In this document: piece by piece, positions 1-8,412 of the stretch | How the letters are laid out: each line of letters opens with the position of its first letter | How positions within the stretch are numbered: position 1 is the stretch's first letter | NCBI GenBank assembly: GCA_019217005.1 | Contig: JAHBNG010000088.1 | Coordinates: 1-61,641, forward strand | DNA from: Chloroflexi bacterium TSY | GTDB lineage: Bacteria > Chloroflexota > Anaerolineae > Caldilineales > Caldilineaceae | Direction of reading: 5' to 3' | DNA: 61,641 nt | Position numbers and translations under genes: made by a program | The notes under the pieces: generated by a model | What the model was told of the DNA's origin: nothing | Seen by the model: the letters and a program-made list of their open reading frames with translations, nothing else | Databases searched by the model: none

Positions 1-667
1 GTTTCGGTCGGCGTCTGGGTGGCGGTTGGGTGTGGGTAACTGCTGGCGTTGCAGTCGGTTCATCAGACATTGGTGTATTCGTGGATGTTGGTGTATCACT
101 TGGGGTCGCCGTGGATGTCGCCGTTGCGGTGGGGGTATCTGTCTCTTTTTCGACGATCACGCGCCCCTGATGATCAAAGCTGGTCGTCAGATAAAAGGGA
201 TATTCGCCCGGTTCTGTAAACGTGTGGCGAAAGCTTGCACCGGGTGCGATATCACCTGCAAATTCATCCTGCGCAATTGTGGCGGGTTGGGCTGATCGCA
301 CTACCGGGCTGCTATTGCTGTTGATAACAGGCAGGAATAATTGGAGAGGAAGACCGCTCTGTAGCCGGTGGGTTACCTGCGTGTTGTTGACCCAAGTGAC
401 CTCCGTGCCGACCGTTACCGTGACTTCATCGGGCTGAAAACCAGAGTTAGTAATGGCAATTTGGGTGGCTTGTCGTGGGATATGGGCCGCTGATGTAGAT
501 TGCCGTTGCTGGTTGATGTAATCGGAATCAGCTAAGCGGTTTGGCTTAGTCTCTATAAGAGATGGGGCAACGTGATATGGACTTGCTAGAGCGGGTAATG
601 TGCTGCTCAGAACGAGAACGAAACTCAGAAGAATGTTCAGCAGAGAGGGGACTGTTCGCTGATGCAT
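1..667 (-). CDS. secreted cupredoxin-like protein, 3' end beyond the window
   Basis: This open frame starts at an ATG (667-665) preceded by AGGAG about ten bases upstream and runs without a stop to the left edge, so about 222 residues are visible. The first 28 residues are a typical signal peptide (hydrophobic LLNILLSFVLVLSS then a small-residue cleavage region). Residues about 63-155 look like a plastocyanin/azurin-type fold: an N-terminal strand GFQPDEVTVTVG, then TWVNN with a His in VTHRL, and a C-terminal GEYPFYL strand followed by FDHQG. After this comes a Thr/Pro/Ser-rich linker, commonly an anchor or spacer in exported Chloroflexota proteins. The insert contains LFLPVI, also typical of that phylum. 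The Cys normally found in the YxCxxH copper loop is absent (Thr-Thr-Ser instead), so classical type-1 copper binding is doubtful. The remaining C-terminus is unknown. Confidence 0.8.
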   Translation of the reverse strand, partial: MHQRTVPSLLNILLSFVLVLSSTLPALASPYHVAPSLIETKPNRLADSDYINQQRQSTSAAHIPRQATQIAITNSGFQPDEVTVTVGTEVTWVNNTQVTHRLQSGLPLQLFLPVINSNSSPVVRSAQPATIAQDEFAGDIAPGASFRHTFTEPGEYPFYLTTSFDHQGRVIVEKETDTPTATATSTATPSDTPTSTNTPMSDEPTATPAVTHTQPPPRRRPK

Positions 668-1545
668 TATATTATTACTCCTGGAGATGAAATTAATGCA
701 GCGTCGGCGGGTTCGTTAGAAACGACCAACGCAAATGAGGTTGCAACTTGGGTTAAACTAAGGTCCAAATTTTCGTTTATAAAACGCGAAAAAATGTGGT
801 ACGCTGAAGTATAGTTATCCAGACTTCGATGAAGAGGAACGACGTGGATGATTTTGTAAAAATGAATTTAGCTTGGAGCTTCTTATGTGTCCAATGATCG
901 ATAGTATACTCACTTACAAATGATTTGTCAAGGTCTTTATACGAATCAGAACCAAGATCAATAATAAGTGTGCTCAGAGCATATCGAGAATGACTCACAA
1001 TCCAATATTCAGTTGCTGTCTACTGAATCTGCTTCGTCAAGGATATGAATTATATGGCGATGAAGCGTTGTTTTATGTCGCCACACAAGGCAAACAGGGA
1101 AGGGCACCGACTTGTCGTGCCAAAGCATTTACCGCCAGCGGCTACATAATTTTCCGCAGTGATTGGGGAGATGGTCCTGAGCCCTATGAAGATGCACGCT
1201 ATTTGGGCTTCGACTGTGGCCCGCTGGGCGTGGGCAAGCATCGAGTGCACATGTACGCAAACATCAACCAAGCACTATCCAAACTGTCCATTTAGGAATG
1301 TGGAAACAATTTGCTGTTCTGTTGGATTCTCCAAGAACGCAAATGATATATCCATTTCTATATGGACACTTTACGAACTGCCTACGCTAAGTTGCATAAC
1401 GTTGACGCACACTATATCTGATGATAGAATAGCGGAATGACTTGCCCTATTTGTTAAGAAAACATTAGCGATAAAAGTTGTTACGGATCCTGAGTATTTT
1501 GACTGCTGATATGCTCCATTTTCTCGGTATATCATAATTTTCACA
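668..1545. other. long intergenic stretch with one weak ORF
   Basis: No convincing gene is visible in these 878 bases. A 101-codon plus-strand frame at 990-1295 has no recognisable domain and no good ribosome binding site. It overlaps similarly long frames on both strands, so it may be a gene remnant or chance. The region separates the divergent cupredoxin-like gene (minus) from the UbiA-like gene (plus) and should hold both promoters, but I could not identify a convincing -35/-10 pair. Confidence 0.4.
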
Positions 1546-2601
1546 ATGTCAACCGAGTATTTACATCCAATTCAAAACCCTACGTCAAGTCAACGGGTCG
1601 GAGTTGCATCTGGCGAATCGCCGAAATTAGCGAACCAACAAACAGATGCGATGCAGCATCAAGCGATCTATCGAGCCCCTTCAACTATTTTTGGCGTTCT
1701 CTCTAGGCTTGCACGTATACATTCGGCCATCGCGTTAACTGTTCCAGCTTTCTGCGGGGCCTTTTTGGCTGCATGGCAGTTCGACCAATTTAGCCCACTT
1801 GTTTTTGTATTTACAGTGACGAGCATTTTGTGCAGCGTCATTGGTGTCAATATTCTGTCGGAGTACAATGATTTTCGGTATAGTCGACTTCCAGAAGCGA
1901 AATATGTTGATGAAGCTTTTGTGGCTGGCTCGAACCTTATCAAGGCTGGACTGATTGTTCCTCAGTTGGTGATCGGCTCTGGTACAATTTTACTTTCTAT
2001 TGGAATTGTTTGTCTCTTTTGGCTCGTTTTGCTTATTGGTTGGCCAATGCTCTTTTTTGGCGGACTTAGCTTTCTGCTCTTCTGCATCTACGGTCTTCCC
2101 CCTTCACGTAGTCTGTACTTAAGTCGAGGATTAGGAGAATTAAGTACGCTGATTAGTTTTGGCCTATTGCAGGTTGTTGGCAGTTTCTATGCCCAAGCGC
2201 AGGCCCTGGCCCCATCGCCTTTCTGGGCGAGTATTCCCCTGGGGCTGCTCTCAGTGTTAGTTTGTACGAGTTATAATTTAATTCACTGGCGGCGAGATTG
2301 GATATTGCGACGCCGTACACTCGTTGTCATCCTGGGAGAAAAACGATGGCTAAACTTGGCAACGGGTATGGTGTTATTGGCTTATATTTCTTTGCTCTTA
2401 TTGGTTGTCTTTGCTATTTTGCCGTTGTGGGCTCTCTTAGGCCTGGCTGCAATGCCCGTCGCTTTGGATGGACTCAAGCAGATTCGGCGTAATCACCTCC
2501 GCGCAGACCACCACTATTATCTGCATACCTCTTTTATTCGTGGTATGATATTAACGGGTTTGTTGCTTTGTGCAGCTCTCTGGTTGGATAAAATGTTTTA
2601 G
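1546..2601 (+). CDS. UbiA-family prenyltransferase-like membrane protein with degenerate Asp motifs
   Basis: A 351-residue polytopic membrane protein with about eight or nine hydrophobic segments after a 45-residue polar N-terminus. It resembles MenA/UbiA prenyltransferases, which attach polyprenyl chains to aromatic quinone precursors in the membrane. The family's first Mg-diphosphate motif (NDxxD) appears as YNDFRY at residues 107-112, so the first Asp is kept and the second is Tyr. The second motif (NxRDxxxDxxxGKxTLAV) appears as NLIHWRRDWILRRRTLVV at residues 244-261, with His for the first Asp and Arg-Arg for Gly-Lys. Two of four metal-binding Asp are therefore missing, which makes ordinary prenyl transfer uncertain. 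It is followed 43 bases later by a two-TM protein and then a response regulator, all co-directional. An internal ATG at residue 36 is an alternative start. Confidence 0.75.
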   Translation: MSTEYLHPIQNPTSSQRVGVASGESPKLANQQTDAMQHQAIYRAPSTIFGVLSRLARIHSAIALTVPAFCGAFLAAWQFDQFSPLVFVFTVTSILCSVIGVNILSEYNDFRYSRLPEAKYVDEAFVAGSNLIKAGLIVPQLVIGSGTILLSIGIVCLFWLVLLIGWPMLFFGGLSFLLFCIYGLPPSRSLYLSRGLGELSTLISFGLLQVVGSFYAQAQALAPSPFWASIPLGLLSVLVCTSYNLIHWRRDWILRRRTLVVILGEKRWLNLATGMVLLAYISLLLLVVFAILPLWALLGLAAMPVALDGLKQIRRNHLRADHHYYLHTSFIRGMILTGLLLCAALWLDKMF

Positions 2602-2644
2602 CTCATCTTTCACAAATTGTCCGAAAAGCTGAGACTGTATCACA

Positions 2645-3235
2645 ATGCGTAAATATTTTACCCACGCACCCGTGAAAAATCATTCTTTGACCCCGTTAAC
2701 ACGGAAAGATTTCTATACGTTGGCTCAGTACTGTCACAATTATTCTCTGGATCTTGCTGGACATGATCAGAGCCGGGTCAGTTTGCGCCATTGTCATGAA
2801 TTCAATCAGTGGTTGTCAACAGTACAATCATATGATTTACTCGGGCCAGCATTGATGTCAATACAGTCCGCACGTCCCATTGCGCGGTGGCAGGTGATGG
2901 TTCTTGGGGTTGTGTTGGGGTTGGTATTAAGCTTAGCATTGCCGGGTGAGATCGGGCAACCCATGCGCAACAGGCTTCTATACGGATTTTGGATTTTTTT
3001 GATCATTGTTTATTTTATCCCCGAGCGCATTTATGGAACAACAATCGAATTGCTTGAGGCAAAGGTGTTGCGTGTTGTGGAAGCAATGGAGGAAATCCTC
3101 GATTCTTCTCAGCTTGACTTTACGGATGCGGCTTATTTTCAAACAAAAGAGAATTTGAAGGCGGCACGTCACGAACTGCGCCAGCAACTCGATTTGGCTT
3201 ACCGCAACAGACAGAGACGCTCGTTTGGTGAGTGA
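2645..3235 (+). CDS. hypothetical two-TM membrane protein
   Basis: A 196-residue protein of unknown function. Residues 1-75 are soluble. Two close hydrophobic segments follow (about 80-100 [20 protein letters not shown] and 112-126 [15 protein letters not shown]), and then a charged helical C-terminus of about 70 residues. No enzyme motif is seen. It lies between the UbiA-like gene and the response regulator gene; its TGA overlaps a possible GTG for the regulator, so the two are probably co-translated. Confidence 0.7.
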   Translation: MRKYFTHAPVKNHSLTPLTRKDFYTLAQYCHNYSLDLAGHDQSRVSLRHCHEFNQWLSTVQSYDLLGPALMSIQSARPIARWQVMVLGVVLGLVLSLALPGEIGQPMRNRLLYGFWIFLIIVYFIPERIYGTTIELLEAKVLRVVEAMEEILDSSQLDFTDAAYFQTKENLKAARHELRQQLDLAYRNRQRRSFGE

Positions 3236-3240
3236 TTTGT

Positions 3241-3960
3241 ATGACGGATCAATCAAAAAAGACGATCTTAATCGTTGATGATGAACCCCGTATGGTGCGG
3301 TTTGTCAAAATGAATTTGGATTTGGAAGGGTATATTACTCTCGAAGCCAACAATGGCCGTGATGCCTTGAATTCTGTGCGTGAATACAATCCAGATCTTG
3401 TGATTCTGGATGTTGAAATGCCAGGGATGGATGGATTTGAAACGCTGCGGCGTGTGCGCGAACTGAGTGACGCGGCCGTGATCATGTTAACTGTGCGTGC
3501 GGATGAAGATGATCGTATCCGGGGGCTTGATCTAGGTGCCGATGATTATATTACAAAACCCTTTAGCCCACGTGAGCTTTCCAGCCGTATCCGAGCTGTA
3601 TTGAGACGATTTGAGCAGCAAGGGCGACCAGACGATCAGATTATCACGATTGATGATCGGCTTCAAATCGACTTGCAAAGACGCGATGTGATTGTGGAAG
3701 GCGAACGACAAAGCTTACGTCCAACAGAGTATCGTCTGCTATATCAACTGATTCAACAGGCTGGTTGGGTTGTTCCACATGAAACGTTGTTAACCAAGGT
3801 TTGGGGACACGAATACATTAATGACAATCACCTTTTACGATTGTATATTAATTATTTACGCAAAAAAATCGAAGTTGATCTTGCTCATCCTCACTACATT
3901 CATACAGAACGCGGACTCGGTTACCGATTTGTTGATTATCAAAATGAGGAATTGTCATAA
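3241..3960 (+). CDS. OmpR/PhoB-family response regulator
   Basis: A two-domain transcriptional regulator of 239 residues. The receiver domain (about 8-120) has the acidic pair D13-D14, phospho-acceptor D57 in [13 protein letters not shown], and the conserved Lys in TKPF (K106). The C-terminal winged-helix domain (about 140-235) has the usual LRPTEYRLL strand and a GLGYRF wing. Start ATG 3241 is preferred because GGTGAG lies about eight bases upstream; a GTG at 3232, overlapping the previous stop, would add three residues. No cognate histidine kinase is adjacent, so it is an orphan regulator here or pairs with a kinase elsewhere. Confidence 0.93.
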   Translation: MTDQSKKTILIVDDEPRMVRFVKMNLDLEGYITLEANNGRDALNSVREYNPDLVILDVEMPGMDGFETLRRVRELSDAAVIMLTVRADEDDRIRGLDLGADDYITKPFSPRELSSRIRAVLRRFEQQGRPDDQIITIDDRLQIDLQRRDVIVEGERQSLRPTEYRLLYQLIQQAGWVVPHETLLTKVWGHEYINDNHLLRLYINYLRKKIEVDLAHPHYIHTERGLGYRFVDYQNEELS

Positions 3961-3967
3961 CGATCCT

Positions 3968-3996
3968 TTGTCCTCTGACCAAAAATATGCTACAAT
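3968..3996 (+). promoter_or_regulatory. promoter for rpsB
   Basis: TTGTCC (3968-3973), a 17-base spacer and TACAAT (3991-3996) form a good vegetative promoter. TG two bases before the -10 gives an extended -10 element. It lies just after the response regulator stop and would make an rpsB transcript with an untranslated leader of about 240 bases. Confidence 0.6.
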
Positions 3997-4134
3997 TTGC
4001 AATTGGCGTTCGTTTGTGTGAGTGCCGATTTGATTGCTCATCAGACGAAATTATGCAAGCGCACGATACATTCTCTGGCGCAAGTACCAGTTTACATAAT
4101 TTATTAGATGAGCCGATTTGATTCAAACAAAATA

Positions 4135-4194
4135 AAGAACACGTCCCAGGACTAATGAGCAGGGTGCTGCTGCTAAATCCAGTAGTTCGTTCTT
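4135..4194 (+). promoter_or_regulatory. structured mRNA leader upstream of rpsB, candidate ribosomal-protein autoregulatory element
   Basis: Three nested helices can be drawn by eye. The outer one is AAGAAC (4135-4140) with GTTCTT (4189-4194). The middle one is GGACTA (4149-4154) with TAGTTC (4183-4188, one G-U). The inner one is AGCAG (4158-4162) with CTGCT (4167-4171), closed by GGTG. The middle and outer 3' arms are adjacent, so the helices can stack around an eight-base bulge. It ends 46 bases before the rpsB start. S2 operons in other bacteria are autoregulated through leader structures; that this one is such an element is inference. Confidence 0.5.
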
Positions 4195-4240
4195 AGGTAG
4201 AATGGGATGGAAGATCCAACCCGATAATCGGAGGTTATTT

Positions 4241-5269
4241 GTGTCTGTTATTACGATGAAACAATTGTTGGAGGCTGGTGTCCATTTTGGTCACCGGACT
4301 CGTCGCTGGAATCCCAAAATGCGTCCCTATATTTTTACAGAACGCAGCGGGATCCATATCATCGACTTGCAGCAAACAATGCTGCGTCTTCAAGAATATT
4401 ATGAGATGGTTCGGTCGCTCACTGCGGAAGGCGGTACGATTTTATTTGTCGGTACCAAACGCCAAGCGCAGGCAACTATCCGTCAAGAAGCAGAGCGTTG
4501 TGGGACGCCCTATGTCAATATTCGGTGGCTTGGTGGAACATTGACCAATTGGGCAACCATCAAGCAGCGAATCAACTATCTTTTACAGTTAGAGCGACGC
4601 TGGGATGCGGGTGAGTTTAACAACTTGATCAAAAAAGAGCAGCTATTGATTACGCGAGAAATTGAGAAGCTTAATCGTCGTATCGGTGGTCTAAAAACGA
4701 TGACCAAACCGCCCGATATGCTCTTTATCGTCGATGTACACTCTGAAGACTTGGCTGTACGGGAAGCGTCTAAGTTGGAAATACCGATTTTGGCTATGGT
4801 GGATACAAATAGCAATCCTGATCCCGTCCGATATATTATTCCCAGCAATGATGATGCGATTCGCGCGGTAAAAGTTGTTGTCAGCGTGATCGCTGATGCT
4901 GTCGAAGAAGGAATGCGTATTCGCGAAATCGATATGATTGACACTGGCCAGGTTAGCGATGCCGATCTGGCTGAAATGGAACAATATCTTGGGCCCAGTA
5001 CATTGGCAAGGCTTCAATCGGCGGATGAAGATGAGATCGATGATGTTGAACATGATATTGTTCCAGAGATAGCGAGCGATATAACGAGTGATGATTTTGC
5101 TTCGGATAATGGTGTTGATGCCACCAATGTGGCTGATAATACCGACAATAGTCAAACGGATGATGTTAATACTGTAGACAGCGGCCCAGTTGATAGCAGT
5201 CCGGTTGATGTTTCGGCCTCTGAAACAATAGCTGTACCTGAAGAAGAACCAGTTGTCGATTCTGAGTAG
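4241..5269 (+). CDS. rpsB: 30S ribosomal protein S2
   Basis: Ribosomal protein S2 binds the 30S head-body junction and is needed for recruitment of S1-like functions. The start is the GTG at 4241, with CGGAGG ten bases upstream; it gives the family N-terminus [22 protein letters not shown]. The S2 fold covers about residues 1-240, including [19 protein letters not shown] and [14 protein letters not shown]. The protein is 342 residues, about 100 longer than typical S2, because of an acidic Asp/Ser/Val-rich tail from about residue 255. Such tails occur in some Chloroflexota S2 proteins, but the role is unknown. Its partner tsf follows 605 bases downstream, an unusually long gap for the conserved rpsB-tsf pair. 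Confidence 0.97.
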   Translation: MSVITMKQLLEAGVHFGHRTRRWNPKMRPYIFTERSGIHIIDLQQTMLRLQEYYEMVRSLTAEGGTILFVGTKRQAQATIRQEAERCGTPYVNIRWLGGTLTNWATIKQRINYLLQLERRWDAGEFNNLIKKEQLLITREIEKLNRRIGGLKTMTKPPDMLFIVDVHSEDLAVREASKLEIPILAMVDTNSNPDPVRYIIPSNDDAIRAVKVVVSVIADAVEEGMRIREIDMIDTGQVSDADLAEMEQYLGPSTLARLQSADEDEIDDVEHDIVPEIASDITSDDFASDNGVDATNVADNTDNSQTDDVNTVDSGPVDSSPVDVSASETIAVPEEEPVVDSE

Positions 5270-5329
5270 AGACTGTTCGTTATCTAGTCCAAGTAAGTAC
5301 CGAACCAGTTGTCAATTGTCGAATTGCTA

Positions 5330-5673
5330 AATTTGTAATGAGGGGTTTTGGACCCTCATTCGCTGCATTGACAATTGAGGCGCTTTCAGCGCAGCACTTG
5401 TGAGGCTGAATTGACACAACATTGACAAAAAAGTTGTCGGTATTTCAGCCTTAAGGGCCTATTTGTTTGGGCCTACAATTGTGCAGGCCGTCGGCCCAAA
5501 CAAGGGCCTTGCGGCGACATTCAACAATCAATTACATATCGACAAAAAGTTGTCGATGTTGATCCGTTAAGGGCCTAGTGAATAATTAATAGTTGATGAA
5601 CAACAATTGATTATTCGGAACGGCTTTGCCGCGGCAACATCGACACAAAATTGTCTATTTTGATCCGTAAGAT
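5330..5673. repeat. cluster of imperfect palindromes between rpsB and tsf
   Basis: The spacer is a series of dyads. AATGAGGG pairs with CCCTCATT near 5337-5360. TTGTTTGGGCC pairs with GGCCCAAACAA near 5463-5504. Three related short dyads of the type GACA-AAAA-TTGTC recur near 5425, 5545 and 5640, two of them followed by TTAAGGGCCT. They look like three diverged copies of a unit of about 100 bases. No coding signal is present. They could act as attenuators or mRNA-stabilising structures between rpsB and tsf, or be degenerate mobile repeats. Confidence 0.55.
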
Positions 5674-5752
5674 CTATCCGAGAAGTTGGTTGTAAATTCA
5701 AGCAACTTCTCGGATGAGAATATATATTGTCACAGATCTTTTCGGATAAGCA
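5674..5752 (+). repeat. TCCGAAAAG-type palindromic repeat, diverged copy
   Basis: A member of the dispersed 67-79-bp palindrome family whose consensus ends are CCTATCCGAAAAG and CTTTTCGGATAAGC. Here the left arm is mutated (CTATCCGAGAAG) and the right arm is intact (CTTTTCGGATAAGCA). The interior has its own 11-bp dyad CCGAGAAGTTG/CAACTTCTCGG. It abuts the palindrome cluster upstream of tsf. Confidence 0.75.
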
Positions 5753-5787
5753 CAAAAGTGTAGATAAAACAATTGAGATATTACTGT

Positions 5788-5814
5788 CAGGGGCAGATGG
5801 ACTATCTGCCCCTG
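5788..5814 (+). promoter_or_regulatory. perfect 11-bp hairpin in the tsf leader
   Basis: CAGGGGCAGAT (5788-5798) and ATCTGCCCCTG (5804-5814) form a perfect, GC-rich stem with a five-base loop, 60 bases before the tsf start. It has no U-run after it, so it is not a classical terminator. An attenuator or RNA-processing site is possible. Confidence 0.5.
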
Positions 5815-5874
5815 TGGTTTGGTCGGGATTATTTTACAATCCAACTATATGCGGAAAATGTCCAGGAGATAAAA

Positions 5875-6471
5875 ATGGCAGATATTAGTGCGCAAATGGT
5901 AAAGGAACTGCGTGGGATGACAGGCGCAGGTATTTTAGATTGCAAGAAGGCTTTGACGGACGCCAACGGAAATATAGATGAAGCAATTGAATCCCTACGT
6001 AAAAAGGGTCTTGCGGCAGCGGCCAAAAAAGCAACGCGCGATACAAATGAAGGCTTAATTGGGCACTATATTCACCCCGGAAGCAAGATAGCCAGCATGG
6101 TTGAGGTCAATTGCGAAACAGATTTTGTGGCGCACACTGAGCAATTCCAACAGTTGGCACGCGATTTGGCAATGCACATTGTCGCAGCCAAACCCCTCTA
6201 TGTGAGTAGTGATCAAATACCCGAAGACGTAGCTGAAAAAGAGAAGAGTATTTATCGTGAACAGGTAGCAGATAGCGGCAAGCCAGATCATATTGTTGAG
6301 AAAATAGTCGAAGGGAAATTGAACAAGTGGTTTGAAGAGATCTGTTTATTGGAACAGGCATTTGTCAAAAATCCCGATGTTACAATCCAGCAGCTCTTGA
6401 CCGACAATATTGCTACTCTTGGTGAAAATATTCAGGTGAACCGATTTGAACGGCTAGAAGTTGGTGGTTAA
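5875..6471 (+). CDS. tsf: elongation factor Ts
   Basis: EF-Ts exchanges GDP for GTP on EF-Tu in the cytoplasm. The start ATG 5875 follows AGGAG (5864-5868) and gives the family N-terminus [27 protein letters not shown] (UBA domain with the TGAGxxDCKxAL motif). The rest is the compact dimerisation domain ([11 protein letters not shown] at about 80-90; the C-terminus has FVKNPDVTI). At 198 residues it is the short form, as in Thermus, rather than the 280-residue enterobacterial form. A longer in-frame opening upstream to 5773 lacks a ribosome binding site and overlaps the hairpin, so I rejected it. Confidence 0.96.
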   Translation: MADISAQMVKELRGMTGAGILDCKKALTDANGNIDEAIESLRKKGLAAAAKKATRDTNEGLIGHYIHPGSKIASMVEVNCETDFVAHTEQFQQLARDLAMHIVAAKPLYVSSDQIPEDVAEKEKSIYREQVADSGKPDHIVEKIVEGKLNKWFEEICLLEQAFVKNPDVTIQQLLTDNIATLGENIQVNRFERLEVGG

Positions 6472-6603
6472 GTTCATCAGAGGGGGCGCCATTCAAACTG
6501 CGGACAACTATAAGCGAATACAGTATATCAGGTAAGAAATATTCACCTAACCCTATCTAATATAGATGTTCAGATAATGTTTTTCCACGTGAAACAGAAG
6601 CTT

Positions 6604-6646
6604 GTCAGCTACTCAGCCAGTCAGCCAGAGAAGTTGAGTAGCTGAC
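6604..6646 (+). terminator. 12-bp dyad downstream of tsf, probable terminator-like hairpin
   Basis: GTCAGCTACTCA (6604-6615) and TGAGTAGCTGAC (6635-6646) form a perfect 12-bp stem. CAGCCAGTCAGCC in the loop can also pair with GACTGGCTG after the right arm. No U-run follows, so termination is inferred only from position after tsf. Confidence 0.4.
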
Positions 6647-6728
6647 TGGCTGAAATGCCATGAACGACAGGAAAATCTTTTTCTGAAACGCTATAGATGA
6701 AAGACTTTGGCTTTTGATCAGCCAAGAA

Positions 6729-6795
6729 CCTATCTGAAAAGTGAATGGGCTTCTCGAATGTGAATCCATCGTCACAGAGCTTTTTGGATAAGTAT
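6729..6795 (+). repeat. TCCGAAAAG-type palindromic repeat, degraded copy
   Basis: CCTATCTGAAAAGTG at the left and GCTTTTTGGATAAG at the right match the family ends with one change in each arm; the interior CATCGTCACAG matches other copies. It lies in the tsf-trxB intergenic region. Confidence 0.7.
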
Positions 6796-6886
6796 TTAGG
6801 CGGCGTCTCTATAAGAGCGTAGCAAAACAAGCGAATCAGATCCATATCCATAGCGGCTTACATTTTGTGAAAAATGAGCCAAATTG

Positions 6887-7041
6887 GGGGTGGTTCATTT
6901 TAGCTGGATAGATAGGTTTACACTTTTAGAAACAGAAAGAACGTTTATATTCTCTGATTTCGCCGGTTCTCAGAGAGAAAACGGTCTCATATAGATTTTT
7001 GTCTATATATCAAAAGTGTAAACCTAATTTTGAACCACCCC
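6887..7041. mobile_element. 155-bp MITE (GGGGTGGTTCA family), subtype A, upstream of trxB
   Basis: The element has ends GGGGTGGTTCA and TGAACCACCCC plus subterminal inverted repeats TAGGTTTACACTTTT. It is flanked by a perfect 8-bp target duplication CCAAATTG (6879-6886 and 7042-7049). It is nearly identical to the copy at 24805. It carries no ORF. It sits 19 bases upstream of the trxB ATG, immediately before the GGGAG ribosome binding site, so any older promoter has been pushed 163 bases away. Confidence 0.93.
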
Positions 7042-7060
7042 CCAAATTGGGAGCACAATC

Positions 7061-8110
7061 ATGTCGATACAGACAAACGGTACAGTTCCTCATAACCAAG
7101 AAGAAAGCTCGGAAGAACGAGTAGAAGAAGTTATCATTATCGGTAGTGGCCCTGCTGGCTTCACTGCAGGTCTTTATACAGCGCGGGCGAATTTGAATCC
7201 TCTTCTGCTGACAGGGAATGATTATGGTGGCCAGGTAAGCATTACATACGAGGTTGAGAATTATCCCGGTTTCCCTGAGAGTCTCAGTGGACCAGATTTG
7301 GTCGAAAAGATGAAAGCACAGGCAGAAAAGTTTGGGTGCCGCGTTGAATTTGACTTTGTAACCGAGATTGATACAAATCAACATCCATTCGTGATTCGAA
7401 CCCAGAACGGACAGATGCATAAGACCCAATCTATCATCGTCTGTACGGGGGCGCGTCCTCGCTATCTGGAAGTACCGGGCGAGCAGGAATATGTGGGCAA
7501 AGGTGTCAGTTACTGTGCGACTTGTGATGGATTCTTCTTTCGGGGCAAAGATGTTATCGTCGTCGGTGGTGGAGATAGTGCACTAGAAGAGGGGCTTTTC
7601 CTCACGAAGTTTGCAACGCGTGTACGCATTATCCACCGTCGAGATGAACTGCGGGCCAGCAAGATTTTGCAAAATCGAGCCATGAAAAATGAGAAAATCG
7701 AGTTCGTCTGGAATACAGTGGTCTCCGAAATCGTAGGCGATGATGAAGGGAAAGTCACTGGGGTGAAAACAAAGAATACTGTAACTGGCGAAGAGGGAAT
7801 GCTTCATACAGACGGAGTTTTTGTCTTTATCGGTCACATTCCAAACAATGAACTGCTGCGCGATGCGTTCGAACTAGATGAAGATGGCCACTTAATTACG
7901 GACCACTATATGCAAACAAACATTCCTGGGATTATGGCTGGCGGTGAAATTATGGATAAAGTATTCAAGCAAGTTGCGACAAGTGTTGGACAAGGCTGTG
8001 CTGCTGCAATGCAGACAGAAAAGTTTTTGGCAGAGCTTGAAGAGAATGGATATCCGGGTGCCGATAAAGATCCACGAGAGTTTCGTGAGCCTATGCGGGT
8101 CATGGCATAG
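7061..8110 (+). CDS. trxB: thioredoxin-disulfide reductase
   Basis: A cytoplasmic flavoenzyme that passes electrons from NADPH to thioredoxin. The FAD-binding [10 protein letters not shown] motif is near residues 28-37, the redox-active CATC pair is C152/C155 in [10 protein letters not shown], and the NADPH-binding [10 protein letters not shown] follows. The C-terminal GGEIMDK region is the second FAD motif. At 349 residues it is slightly longer than the usual 310-320 because of a 20-residue polar N-terminus and a C-terminal tail. GGGAG precedes ATG 7061. A MITE lies directly upstream and a strong terminator downstream, so it is transcribed as a single gene. Confidence 0.96.
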   Translation: MSIQTNGTVPHNQEESSEERVEEVIIIGSGPAGFTAGLYTARANLNPLLLTGNDYGGQVSITYEVENYPGFPESLSGPDLVEKMKAQAEKFGCRVEFDFVTEIDTNQHPFVIRTQNGQMHKTQSIIVCTGARPRYLEVPGEQEYVGKGVSYCATCDGFFFRGKDVIVVGGGDSALEEGLFLTKFATRVRIIHRRDELRASKILQNRAMKNEKIEFVWNTVVSEIVGDDEGKVTGVKTKNTVTGEEGMLHTDGVFVFIGHIPNNELLRDAFELDEDGHLITDHYMQTNIPGIMAGGEIMDKVFKQVATSVGQGCAAAMQTEKFLAELEENGYPGADKDPREFREPMRVMA

Positions 8111-8235
8111 CGGGCTGAATTAAGGCCATTCCAGAAAAATAATTCGCCATGAAGACAAGCGCTGTAGCCTGGAATGGCTTTGGCTTTTCCTATTGAATTG
8201 GGTATTTATTTTCTGGAAAAGCCTAACTGATAACG

Positions 8236-8276
8236 AGCGCGTTGGGTATTACAATGCCCAACGCGCTTTTTTGTTT
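8236..8276 (+). terminator. rho-independent terminator after trxB
   Basis: AGCGCGTTGGG (8236-8246) pairs with CCCAACGCGCT (8257-8267), an 11-bp GC-rich stem, and is followed by TTTTTGTTTT. This is the clearest intrinsic terminator in the window. Confidence 0.92.
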
Positions 8277-8412
8277 TGAGCCTAATCCCTAACCTGGCCA
8301 AGGCCGCTTTGCTTCCAAGCTAGAACCAAAAAGGATCCAGGAAGGACATGAAGGAACACGAAGGGTTGCTTTCTTCTTCGTGTTTTTCGTGGGTCAATGA
8401 TTGTACTCGGCT

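Noticed and set aside
5330..5760. CRISPR array
   Set aside because: The dyads are diverged and unevenly spaced, with no constant repeat-spacer pattern and no cas genes nearby.
5773..5874. N-terminal extension of tsf to 5773
   Set aside because: The ATG at 5875 has AGGAG and matches the family N-terminus; the extension covers a strong hairpin.
6621..6851. 76-codon minus-strand ORF between tsf and trxB
   Set aside because: It spans a palindromic repeat and a dyad, with no ribosome binding site or domain.
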